NCBI RefSeq assembly: GCF_001729745.1
Contig: NZ_CP017186.1
Span: 992,001-1,056,000 of the forward strand
DNA length: 64,000 nt
Direction: 5' to 3'
Source of the DNA: Enterobacter hormaechei subsp. hoffmannii
Lineage (GTDB): Bacteria; Pseudomonadota; Gammaproteobacteria; Enterobacterales; Enterobacteriaceae
The position numbers were made by a program, and so were the translations under genes. The notes under the pieces are model-generated. The model made no database searches. It was given only the letters and a program-made list of their open reading frames with translations, and was not told the DNA's origin. Each line of letters opens with the position of its first letter. Position 1 is the stretch's first letter. This document shows positions 56,937 through 64,000 of this stretch, in pieces.

Positions 56937-57797
56937 TCACCCGCGATTACGCATCACACCTTCCTGCACGGTAGAAGCCACCAGCACACCATCCTGGGTG
57001 TAAAACTCCCCGCGAACAAAACCGCGTGCGCTGGACGCAGAGGTACTTTCTACGCTGTAAAGCAGCCACTCGTTCATGTCGAAAGGACGATGGAACCACA
57101 TGGAATGGTCAATCGTGGCGACCTGCATCCCTTTTTCCAGGAATCCCACGCCGTGCGGCTGTAGCGCAACCGGCAGGAAGTTGAAATCCGACGCATAACC
57201 CAGCAGATACTGATGCACGCGCAAGTCTGCCGGTACGCTGCCGTTGGCGCGGATCCACACCTGGCGGGTGGGCTCAGCAGTATGCCCCTTCATTGGGTTA
57301 TGAAATTCGACCGGGCGGATCTCCAGCGGTTTATCGCACAGAAACTTCTCTTTTACCTGCGGCGGCAGCAGATGTGCGAGTGCGCGGGCAATTTCGGTTT
57401 CCGATTTCAGATCGTCCGGCGATGGGGCAGACGGCATCTGTTTTTGATGCTCATAGCCCGGCTCTGGCGCCTGGAAGGAGGCGGTCATGTAGAAGATGGG
57501 TTTCCCATGCTGGATGGCCGCCACACGGCGAGCGCTGAAGCTTTGGCCGTCACGCAGAACTTCCACGTCGTACACAATCGGTTTAGCGCTGTCACCGGGG
57601 CGTAAAAAGTAGCTGTGGAATGAGTGCACCAGACGGTCTGCCGGAACGGTCTCCTTAGCGGCATATAGCGCTTGCCCCACGACCTGGCCCCCAAAAACCT
57701 GGCGTAAGCCTAAATCTTCGCTCTGTCCGCGAAAAAGCCCTTCTTCTATTTTTTCCAGGTTCAGCAATGTCAGCAGATTGTTCAGTGCCTGACTCAT
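56937..57797 (-). CDS. tesB: TesB, acyl-CoA thioesterase II
   Basis: A 286-residue double hot-dog thioesterase that hydrolyses medium- and long-chain acyl-CoA. Expected catalytic residues are visible: Asp in [14 protein letters not shown], Ser/Thr in [14 protein letters not shown] and Gln near the end in [13 protein letters not shown] 57797 gives the family start [12 protein letters not shown]; four codons further upstream there is another start. Confidence 0.95.
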   Translation of the reverse strand: MSQALNNLLTLLNLEKIEEGLFRGQSEDLGLRQVFGGQVVGQALYAAKETVPADRLVHSFHSYFLRPGDSAKPIVYDVEVLRDGQSFSARRVAAIQHGKPIFYMTASFQAPEPGYEHQKQMPSAPSPDDLKSETEIARALAHLLPPQVKEKFLCDKPLEIRPVEFHNPMKGHTAEPTRQVWIRANGSVPADLRVHQYLLGYASDFNFLPVALQPHGVGFLEKGMQVATIDHSMWFHRPFDMNEWLLYSVESTSASSARGFVRGEFYTQDGVLVASTVQEGVMRNRG

Positions 57798-58000
57798 AGT
57801 GGTCCTCAATAAACGCCGTGGCGAAAGATATGCTGAGTATAACGCAGAAACGATAGTGGTCCGATGGGTAGAATTATCTTAATACCTGGGCAAAATTAGG
57901 CATAAATCCGTGATTTGTGCCACACTTGTTTACGTTATGTGAATAAAACGACATCGGATGGGATCGATCCCGCCGGTGCATTGATGATAAGGAGACTTCA

Positions 58001-58528
58001 ATGAAACTCGTGCCTATGTTAAGCGGTGTTGCAATGGCGGTGGCGTTGTCCGCCTGTGCGGATAAGAGTGCCGATGTAGCGGTACCAACGGCGACCCCAA
58101 ACGGGATTAACACCCTTTCACAGCAAGCTATTCGACAGCCTAACGTGTCCGGTACCATCTGGATCAAACAGAAAGTCGCTCTGCCGCCGGACGCGGTTTT
58201 AACGGTCACGTTATCCGATGCGTCTCTGGCGGATGCACCGTCTAAAGTCCTTGCACAGCGTGCAGTTCGTACAGAGGGTAAACAGGCGCCGTTCAGCTTC
58301 GTGCTGCCGTACAACCCGTCTGACGTTCAGCCTAACGCGCGTATCCTCCTGAGCGCGGCGGTAACGATCAACGATAAGCTGGTCTTTATCACCGATACCG
58401 TGCAGGAAGCGGTCAACAAAGGGGGCACCAAAATCGACCTGACCCTGGTCCCGGTGCAGCAGACTGAAGTACCTGTGGCAACGCAGACCAATCAGCCGAC
58501 CTTGCCTACACCGCCAACACAGTTGTAA
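58001..58528 (+). CDS. ybaY: YbaY, putative lipoprotein
   Basis: A 175-residue lipoprotein: signal MKLVPMLSGVAMAVALSAC with lipobox cysteine at residue 19, a linker, then a YbaY/HslJ-like beta domain (GTIWIKQKVALPPDAVLTVT) and a Pro/Thr-rich tail. Its function is unknown, though E. coli YbaY has been described as involved in glycoprotein/polysaccharide metabolism. GGAG precedes the start. Confidence 0.9.
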   Translation: MKLVPMLSGVAMAVALSACADKSADVAVPTATPNGINTLSQQAIRQPNVSGTIWIKQKVALPPDAVLTVTLSDASLADAPSKVLAQRAVRTEGKQAPFSFVLPYNPSDVQPNARILLSAAVTINDKLVFITDTVQEAVNKGGTKIDLTLVPVQQTEVPVATQTNQPTLPTPPTQL

Positions 58529-58536
58529 CTTTCTTT

Positions 58537-58565
58537 CGCCCTCTTCATTTTGACGGGAGAGGGCG
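58537..58565. terminator. Hairpin between convergent ybaY and atl
   Basis: CGCCCTCT / AGAGGGCG, an 8-bp stem with a T-rich 13-base loop, placed directly between the two stops. It lacks a clear T-run. Confidence 0.5.
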
Positions 58566-58877
58566 TCAGTATTCCCAGCGATACTTCTGCATATCTATCT
58601 GTCCCGTCCCGGACACCTGTACCCCTTCTGAGAGTAATGCCTGACGCTGGCGCTGCAAGTCTGGCCCGGTGAGGGAAATGGCACCATGGCGATTAACTAC
58701 CCGGTGCCATGGTAACGTACTTCCCTCCGGAAGCCTTCTCAGCACGCCGCCAACCTGACGCGCTGCGCGCGGAGAGCCCGCCAGTCGGGCGACATCCCCA
58801 TAGGTCGTGACATAGCCTTCCGGAATCGAGGCCACGATTTGCCACACTCGCTGTGGGAAAGTGTCATGTTCGTCCAT
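58566..58877 (-). CDS. atl: Atl (YbaZ), alkyltransferase-like protein
   Basis: A 103-residue protein related to the DNA-binding part of O6-alkylguanine transferases. In place of the alkyl-acceptor cysteine motif PCHRV it has PWHRVV, the tryptophan form that defines ATL proteins; they bind O6-alkylguanine without repairing it and direct the lesion to nucleotide excision repair. The helix-turn-helix segment YGDVARLAGSPRAARQVGG is intact. Divergent from ffs. Confidence 0.94.
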   Translation of the reverse strand: MDEHDTFPQRVWQIVASIPEGYVTTYGDVARLAGSPRAARQVGGVLRRLPEGSTLPWHRVVNRHGAISLTGPDLQRQRQALLSEGVQVSGTGQIDMQKYRWEY

Positions 58878-58978
58878 TGTTTCTCCAGCGGGAATTCAGC
58901 GAAGGGTAATGTTATACGAAGATAAAGAAGATTGTCGGGTCAGTTTGCGCAATAATCCAGCATCCAGTTGCCAGCGGC

Positions 58979-59007
58979 TTGCAATTGAGGTGCTCCACAG
59001 GGATAAT
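58979..59007 (+). promoter_or_regulatory. Promoter of ffs
   Basis: TTGCAA (58979-58984) and GATAAT (59002-59007), 17 bp apart, predict a start near 59014. This leaves a 5' leader of about 26 bases to be removed, matching the processed precursor of E. coli 4.5S RNA. Confidence 0.75.
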
Positions 59008-59039
59008 GCGCCAGCGCGTTGGTTATCAACGCTCTCAAT

Positions 59040-59153
59040 GGGGGCTCTGTTGGTTCTCCCGCAACGCTACTCTGTTCACCAGGTCAGGTCCGGAAGGAAG
59101 CAGCCAGGGCAGACGACGTGGGTGCCGGGATGTAGCTGGCAGGGCCCCCACCC
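59040..59153 (+). ncRNA. ffs: 4.5S RNA of the signal recognition particle
   Basis: The 114-base sequence begins GGGGGCTCTGTTGG and ends GGCAGGGCCCCCACCC, pairing into the long SRP hairpin. It contains the conserved Ffh-binding tip CAGGTCAGGTCCGGAAGGAAG / GCAGCCA. It differs from E. coli 4.5S at only a few bases as I recall it. Together with Ffh it targets membrane proteins to SecYEG. It forms the boundary between the conserved block and the accessory right end. Confidence 0.98.
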
Positions 59154-59392
59154 ATTTGTGTTCTTCTCTGAAGTTTCCCCCCTATATAAACCTTCTCAAT
59201 TATGTGCCTATTTTGTTCGTGCAATATATCCTTCATTGAACTGAAATAATAATGTCATAAACCTGTAATAATAGACTGTCATTTTATTATCGGGCGTCTT
59301 TTTGTTGTCATAAGCAAAAAAATATATATCTGGATAACAAACTTATCTTCGTGTATTAAATTAAACACGTGTTCCGAAAGGATGTGACAATC
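59154..59392. other. AT-rich intergenic region upstream of the small two-gene cassette
   Basis: A 239-base AT-rich stretch without a credible gene, different in composition from the GC-rich core around it. Near the right end it holds repeated CGTGT/ACACG half-sites (59350-59373) including the palindrome AACACGTGTT, a candidate operator for the cassette's first protein. Confidence 0.6.
59350..59373. promoter_or_regulatory. Candidate operator of the RHH-like protein
   Basis: Three half-sites: CGTGT (59350), ACACG (59365) and CGTGT (59368), the last two forming AACACGTGTT, 20 bases before the first gene of the cassette. Ribbon-helix-helix repressors commonly bind such repeated short sites. Confidence 0.4.
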
Positions 59393-59644
59393 ATGGTAAC
59401 TGCGGTTTTAAACGTTAAAATTGATGAAGCGCTAAAAGAAAGACTCCGCCACTATGCGGAAGACAATAATGAGAATTTAAGCGTGACCACAGAGAAACTG
59501 CTGCTGCTGGCATTTGAAGCAGTAGAAGAGGCGGGAGTATCGGAAGAGGATGTTGATAATCAGCATACGGAAGAAGAGAGCGTAAATCCATTTACTCCTA
59601 AAGAAATCAAAGCACTACGTAAACTTCTGAAGAAGAGAAAATGA
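59393..59644 (+). CDS. Small acidic protein with ribbon-helix-helix-like N-terminus (antitoxin-like)
   Basis: An 83-residue protein not recognised by name. Residues 3-10 (TAVLNVKI) look like the beta strand of an Arc/MetJ fold, followed by two helices (DEALKERLRHYAEDNNEN and SVTTEKLLLLAFEAVEE). The middle is strongly acidic, and the tail is basic (KALRKLLKKRK). AAGGA lies 10 bases before ATG 59393; an in-frame GTG at 59369 is an alternative. Its stop overlaps the next start (ATGA). The arrangement resembles toxin-antitoxin operons, but no toxin family is recognised, so the role is a guess. Confidence 0.7.
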   Translation: MVTAVLNVKIDEALKERLRHYAEDNNENLSVTTEKLLLLAFEAVEEAGVSEEDVDNQHTEEESVNPFTPKEIKALRKLLKKRK

Positions 59645-59856
59645 AACAACAATTATCGACTGCCAGCGATTACAAAGAGGCCTGCAATCTGTTACGTTCG
59701 GGCTATGTGAAACATGTTCGTCTTGGCTGGAATGTAGGAAGTGATGAGTTCTTTCGAATTGCGTCTGACTGGTGTGATACCGGTGCAAAAATAAAGAAAG
59801 AAGGTGAAAATTTCATTATTTCGCTGAAAGGCTTCCCGATTCCTCCTCAACATTAA
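59641..59856 (+). CDS. Small protein of unknown function, coupled to the RHH-like gene
   Basis: A 71-residue protein of unknown family, starting MKQQLSTASDYKEACNLLRS and ending KGFPIPPQH. The pattern (SGYVKHVRLGWNVGSDEFFRI, then ASDWCDTGAKIKKEGENFII) suggests a short alpha/beta domain; the spacing of the strand, the DWC helix and the EGENF strand loosely recalls TusA/SirA-like sulfur carriers, but the CPxP motif of that family is absent. The start overlaps the upstream stop by 4 bases, so the two are co-translated. There is no signal peptide or membrane segment. It could be a toxin, a partner or unrelated. Confidence 0.65.
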   Translation: MKQQLSTASDYKEACNLLRSGYVKHVRLGWNVGSDEFFRIASDWCDTGAKIKKEGENFIISLKGFPIPPQH

Positions 59857-59870
59857 GTTGTTCTTCATGA

Positions 59871-59909
59871 AAACAGCTGACTGCATGCGTTACAGTCAGC
59901 TGTTTTTAT
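59871..59909. terminator. Bidirectional terminator between the small cassette and the MocR gene
   Basis: Stem AAAACAGCTGACTG / CAGTCAGCTGTTTT with an 8-base loop, then a T-rich run on the plus strand and A-run counterpart for the minus strand. Confidence 0.88.
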
Positions 59910-59926
59910 TGTTTCTGGCGAATAAT

Positions 59927-61348
59927 TTACACCAGGCTCCGTTTTACTGGCGGTGTACTTTTATTTAAGGCAAGCCACAGCGGTTTGATACGCAGTAATG
60001 CCTCTTCAAGTTCTGGCGAATTGAGTGAGAAGGGCATACGCAGGTAGCGGTCAAACGCGCCTGAAAGCCCAAAGCGCGTGCCGGTGCCCATAATGATGCC
60101 TGTCGTTTCCGCACGTGCAGCCAGTTGAGTCGCCAGCATGTCGGGTAGTTCAATCCAGTATGAAAGTCCTCCCTCCGCTTCCTGAAACCGCCATTCGGGG
60201 AAATGCTCCCGTAACATCTGGCCGCAGCGGTCACGCCGTTCTGCCAGCATTTCCCGCCGGGCAGGCAGGAAGGTTTCACTGTTTTCGATAAGCCACAGCG
60301 TGGCCAGCTGTTCCAGCACCGGAGAGCCCAGATCCAGCGTGTCGCGCGTCTGTGCGAGCGTGGCGATAGTGCGGGACGAGGCGCGGATCCAGCCGAGACG
60401 AAGCCCACCCCAGAAGCTTTTGCCTGCGGAACCCAGCGTAATCACTGCGGCCTCCGGGTTAAAGGCGGCCAGCGGCGGCGGCGGGGGAGCATCGAACCAG
60501 AGATCGACCATGGTTTCATCCACCACCAGCGTGGTGCGGGTTTGCGCGGCGATGTCGGTTATGGTCTGACGCGTCGCGGCATCCATGCAGCGCCCGGTCG
60601 GATTATGAAAATCCGGCATTAGATAGGCCAGACGCGGGGCTGTCTGGGCAAGCGTTGCGGCAAAACCATCGGTATCCCAGCCCGTTTCTGGCAGCGAGAC
60701 GCCCACGGGCCGACATTGCGCCCCCTGAATCGCGGCTATCGCCAGCGGGTAGGTGGGATGATCCACCACCACGCGATCCCCGGGCCCGGTCATCATTCTT
60801 AAGATCAGGGCGAAGCCGCTGACGGCACCGTTCACCACCATCACTTCGTCTGCCCGGGTGGGCAGACCGCGTGCGGTATAGCGGGCGGCGATAGCTTCAC
60901 GCAGCGCTGGAAGCCCAAGCTGATCGTACCCGGTCAGCGCCAGATTCGGCGTAATGGTCGTCAGCGCGTGGGTGTAGGCCTGATGGATCTCTGGCCCCGC
61001 GTTGAGCGCGGCGGTTGAGAGATCCAGCGCCGCGCTGGCAGTGGAAAGCGTGGGCACGGCCCGGCTGTCTGGCAGGATCGCCCGGGAACCGCTGCCGTGA
61101 CGGCTCTCCAGAAAACCCTCTTCACGCAGATGCGCCAGCGCGCTGCTGATGGTGGTGCGGCTGACGTCCAGTGCGGCGGCCAGTTCCCGCTCTCCGGGCA
61201 GGCGCGTGTTTAGCGCCAGCCTGCCATCCAGAATTAACAGGCGTAACGCGTCAGCCAGCTGGCGCCACCGCGGGGTGCGGGAAGAGGTTTGTTGCCAGTG
61301 CCCTAACAGGCGAACCAGAGACTGGCTTCCAAAACGACGTGATGACAT
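59927..61348 (-). CDS. MocR-subfamily (GntR/aminotransferase) transcriptional regulator
   Basis: A 473-residue regulator made of an N-terminal GntR winged helix (LPGERELAAALDVSRTTISS) and a C-terminal fold type I aminotransferase-like domain that binds PLP (MPDFHNPTGRCMD, and the lysine in ITLGSAGKSFWGGLRLGWIR). Such proteins sense PLP-amino compounds. It diverges from a YczE-type membrane protein, a pairing common in other bacteria. ATG 61348 is favoured because the winged-helix domain starts soon after; in-frame starts at 61384 and 61453 would swallow the probable operator and promoter. The effector is unknown. Confidence 0.83.
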   Translation of the reverse strand: MSSRRFGSQSLVRLLGHWQQTSSRTPRWRQLADALRLLILDGRLALNTRLPGERELAAALDVSRTTISSALAHLREEGFLESRHGSGSRAILPDSRAVPTLSTASAALDLSTAALNAGPEIHQAYTHALTTITPNLALTGYDQLGLPALREAIAARYTARGLPTRADEVMVVNGAVSGFALILRMMTGPGDRVVVDHPTYPLAIAAIQGAQCRPVGVSLPETGWDTDGFAATLAQTAPRLAYLMPDFHNPTGRCMDAATRQTITDIAAQTRTTLVVDETMVDLWFDAPPPPPLAAFNPEAAVITLGSAGKSFWGGLRLGWIRASSRTIATLAQTRDTLDLGSPVLEQLATLWLIENSETFLPARREMLAERRDRCGQMLREHFPEWRFQEAEGGLSYWIELPDMLATQLAARAETTGIIMGTGTRFGLSGAFDRYLRMPFSLNSPELEEALLRIKPLWLALNKSTPPVKRSLV

Positions 61349-61352
61349 GTGC

Positions 61353-61380
61353 AGTCCACTATTTGAAAACTGGACATTAA
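61353..61380. promoter_or_regulatory. Candidate MocR operator
   Basis: Inverted half-sites AGTCCA (61353-61358) and TGGACATTAA (61371-61380). CTGGAC-type half-sites have been reported for other MocR regulators such as TauR. It lies in the gap between the regulator and its divergent neighbour. Confidence 0.4.
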
Positions 61381-61432
61381 TCATAGTGCCATTTTCAGCG
61401 AAGATGGAAGCTGGTTCTTCGGAGAAGAGAAA

Positions 61433-62044
61433 ATGGTGCGTCGTCTGGTACAACTTTATGTCGGTTTAGCCCTTTACGGACTTTCAACCGCGATGTTTAT
61501 TCGTTCGGATCTGGGTGTTGATCCCTGGAATGTTTTTCACCTTGGCGTCGCCATCCAGGCCGGAATGAGCATCGGCACGGTGATGATTTTAACCGGGGCT
61601 GCGGTGCTGCTGCTATGGATCCCGCTGCGTCAGCTTCCGGGGCTGGGTACGGTCAGTAACGTGATTTGTATTGGCCTGGCGGCAGATGCGTCAATGGCAT
61701 TGATCCCGGAACTCACCTCGCTGCCCGTGCGCATCACCCTGCTGGTTTCCGGCATTGTGGTTAACGCCCTTGCCACCGGAATGTATATCGGCGCGGGTTT
61801 TGGCGCAGGCCCGCGCGACGGTCTGATGACCGGCATACACGCCCGGCTGGGCTGGTCGATCCGCAGCGTGCGTACCGCAATCGAGGTGACCGTGTTGATC
61901 GTCGGCTATCTCCTCGGGGGAGCGTTTGGCGTCGGAACCGTGCTGTATGCGTTAACCATCGGCCCGCTGATCCAGCTTTGTTTGCCGTGGTTTCGCCAGA
62001 GACCGCGCATGCAGAAAGCCGCGCAGCCGGAGCGGATTGCTTAA
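61433..62044 (+). CDS. YczE/YyaS-type membrane protein
   Basis: A 203-residue integral membrane protein with about five hydrophobic segments (for example LVQLYVGLALYGLSTAMFI and ITLLVSGIVVNALATGMYIG) and a basic C-terminal tail. The conserved family motifs DLGVDPWNVFHLG and GAGPRDGLMTG identify the YczE group, whose function is not established. The gene is divergent from a MocR-type regulator, which probably controls it. GGAGAAG precedes the start. Confidence 0.83.
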   Translation: MVRRLVQLYVGLALYGLSTAMFIRSDLGVDPWNVFHLGVAIQAGMSIGTVMILTGAAVLLLWIPLRQLPGLGTVSNVICIGLAADASMALIPELTSLPVRITLLVSGIVVNALATGMYIGAGFGAGPRDGLMTGIHARLGWSIRSVRTAIEVTVLIVGYLLGGAFGVGTVLYALTIGPLIQLCLPWFRQRPRMQKAAQPERIA

Positions 62045-62046
62045 TT

Positions 62047-62071
62047 TTGCGAAGCGCTCACAGGCTATAAT
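62047..62071 (+). promoter_or_regulatory. lacI promoter with overlapping lac-type operator
   Basis: TTGCGAAGCGCTCACAG (62047-62063) lies immediately before a perfect TATAAT (62066-62071). The first 16 bases are the exact reverse complement of the operator before lacZ. LacI binding here would block its own promoter. Confidence 0.7.
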
Positions 62072-62119
62072 GGCGTAACTGTGTCAGAATAGTGACTACC
62101 TTTTACGACGCCAGAATCT

Positions 62120-63190
62120 ATGAAAGCGATCACTCTTTATGACGTTGCCCGCGTAGCGGGCGTTTCTTATCAGACCGTTTCCCGGGTGATTAACGACGCG
62201 GAACACGTTTCTGCCCGTACGCGGGAAAAGGTCCGACAGGCCATGGCGGCGCTACACTATGTACCTAACCGTGGCGCGCAGCAGCTGGCCGGAAAACGCA
62301 CCCGCACGCTGGGGCTGATGACCAGCGATCTGGCGCTGCATGCGCCGTCGCAAATCGCCTCAGCTGTAAAATCCCGGGCAGTGGAGCAGGGGGCTGGCGT
62401 GCTCATCTCTATGGTGGAGCAGCCCGCGCAGTGTCAGGCTGCTTTGCAGGAGTTACTGGCGCAGCGCGTGGAGGCGCTGCTAGTGAACGTTCCGCTGGAA
62501 GATGCTCAGGCAGGAATGCTTCAGGAAATGGCCTCGCCGACCCCGGTTCTTTTTCTTGATGTTTCCCCCACAGCTCGGGTTAACAGCCTCGTTTTCAATG
62601 CTGAACAGGGCGCTGGCCTGGGGGCGGAGCATCTGCTTTCGCTGGGGCACCGGCGAATTGCGCTGCTCGCCGGGCCGGAAAGTTCTGTCTCTGCCCGGGC
62701 TCGTCTGGCGGGATGGAAAACTACGCTGGCACAGGCTGGCGTTGAGGCGTTTGCGGTGGCGCAGGGCGACTGGAGCGCGGCTTCAGGCTACGAGAAAGGG
62801 CATCAGCTCCTGGCGGGCGCGCAGCTGCCGGAGGCGATCCTTGTGGCGAACGATCAGATGGCGCTTGGCGTTTTACGCGCCTGTGCGGAAAAAGGCGTTG
62901 CGGTACCGGGGCAGATCTCGGTTGTCGGGTTTGATGATACGGCTGACAGCGCGTGGTTTTCCCCTCCGCTGACCACCGTTCGGCAGGCGTTCCGCGAGGC
63001 CGGTGAACGCAGCGTGGAGTGGCTCCTGGCAACTGCCCGTCACGCCGAACCCTGGCAACAACAACTTCCCGTTACGTTGATCGTTCGTCATTCCACCGCG
63101 CCGCGCGCCGTACAACAGGCCGATCGTGAAGAGCTGGCGCAACAGCTAAGAACGCTGGCGCTGCTGGCGGAGAAACTGGCGCGCAGCTAG
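62120..63190 (+). CDS. lacI: LacI, lactose operon repressor
   Basis: A 356-residue LacI with the DNA-binding headpiece TLYDVARVAGVSYQTVSRVIN (recognition residues YQ as in E. coli LacI), the hinge PNRGAQQLAGK, the sugar-binding core, and a C-terminal leucine-rich tetramerisation segment (LAQQLRTLALLAEKLARS). It represses lacZ and is induced by allolactose. It lies 103 bases upstream of lacZ in the same direction, and an operator overlaps its own promoter. Confidence 0.95.
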   Translation: MKAITLYDVARVAGVSYQTVSRVINDAEHVSARTREKVRQAMAALHYVPNRGAQQLAGKRTRTLGLMTSDLALHAPSQIASAVKSRAVEQGAGVLISMVEQPAQCQAALQELLAQRVEALLVNVPLEDAQAGMLQEMASPTPVLFLDVSPTARVNSLVFNAEQGAGLGAEHLLSLGHRRIALLAGPESSVSARARLAGWKTTLAQAGVEAFAVAQGDWSAASGYEKGHQLLAGAQLPEAILVANDQMALGVLRACAEKGVAVPGQISVVGFDDTADSAWFSPPLTTVRQAFREAGERSVEWLLATARHAEPWQQQLPVTLIVRHSTAPRAVQQADREELAQQLRTLALLAEKLARS

Positions 63191-63196
63191 CGCTTT

Positions 63197-63258
63197 TGTG
63201 ATCGTGCTCGCCTGGTGACGATCAAAGTCTTTACCGCCACCGTTTACCATGGCATGTT
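63197..63258 (+). promoter_or_regulatory. lac promoter with CRP site
   Basis: The layout copies E. coli lac: a CRP half-site TGTGA followed at the right distance by TCGCC (63197-63212), -35 TTTACC (63230-63235), 17-bp spacer, -10 CATGTT (63253-63258). The predicted start (about 63265) puts the CRP centre near -61, as in E. coli. The right CRP half-site is weak. Confidence 0.75.
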
Positions 63259-63264
63259 GACTAA

Positions 63265-64000
<736 letters not shown>

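Noticed and set aside
59040-59153. ffs as a phage or island attachment site
   Set aside because: Accessory genes begin right after it, but no integrase and no second copy of the ffs 3' end were seen in the window.
59641-59856. Second cassette protein considered as a TusA/SirA sulfur carrier
   Set aside because: The overall pattern is loosely similar, but the defining CPxP motif is absent.

Overview
The window is chromosomal DNA from an enteric gammaproteobacterium, most likely Enterobacter or a close relative such as Lelliottia or the E. cloacae complex. Gene order from secD to the 4.5S RNA gene largely follows the E. coli K-12 secDF-to-ffs region, and the proteins look strongly E. coli-like. 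Departures point away from Escherichia: yajD and pgpA are missing, a fucose-type sugar island lies between yajR and cyoE, a cysteine desulfhydrase gene lies next to decR as in Salmonella, and a lac operon lies downstream of ffs. The species call is inference from gene order and recalled sequences; no search was run.

Layout. 1-2201: end of secD and secF (protein export). 2471-4163: tsx (nucleoside porin) and yajI (lipoprotein). 4316-7921: nrdR-ribD-ribE-nusB-thiL, with no pgpA after thiL. 7991-12057 (minus): xseB-ispA-dxs-yajO, isoprenoid precursors plus exonuclease VII small subunit. 12236-17247: thiI, panE-yajL, yajQ, yajR. 17362-28237: the accessory island. It has a minus-strand operon (ABC sugar transporter ATPase, permease and binding protein, a ribulokinase-type FGGY kinase, a LacI-family regulator, fucA) diverging from fucI-fucK-fucU. 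28278-33062 (minus): cyoABCDE, the cytochrome bo3 oxidase with heme O synthase. 33540-35639 (minus): yajG-ampG. 35943-45282: bolA, tig, clpP-clpX, lon, hupB, ppiD, a protein quality-control block with sigma-32-like promoters before clpP and lon. 45429-51412: ybaV, fadM, queC, ybaE, cof, cdsH and decR. 51443-56843: mdlA-mdlB and the nitrogen-regulated glnK-amtB. 56937-59153: tesB, ybaY, atl and ffs. After ffs the content is accessory: an AT-rich two-gene cassette with toxin-antitoxin architecture, a MocR regulator divergent from a YczE-type membrane protein, then lacI and the start of lacZ, which runs off the window end.

The most interesting part is the sugar island. It carries the whole L-fucose/D-arabinose pathway (mutarotase, isomerase, kinase, aldolase), but uses an ABC importer instead of the FucP symporter and adds a second kinase with the TCSLV motif associated with D-ribulokinases. 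FucI also isomerises D-arabinose to D-ribulose, so the second kinase could send D-ribulose to D-ribulose 5-phosphate while FucK/FucA handle the 1-phosphates. Two near-identical palindromes with a central CG, 239 bp apart in the divergent promoter region, are the probable operators of the local LacI-family regulator. The lac region also has readable control DNA: a promoter laid out as in E. coli, matching operators before lacI and lacZ, and a site inside lacZ that matches the E. coli O2 operator as I remember it.
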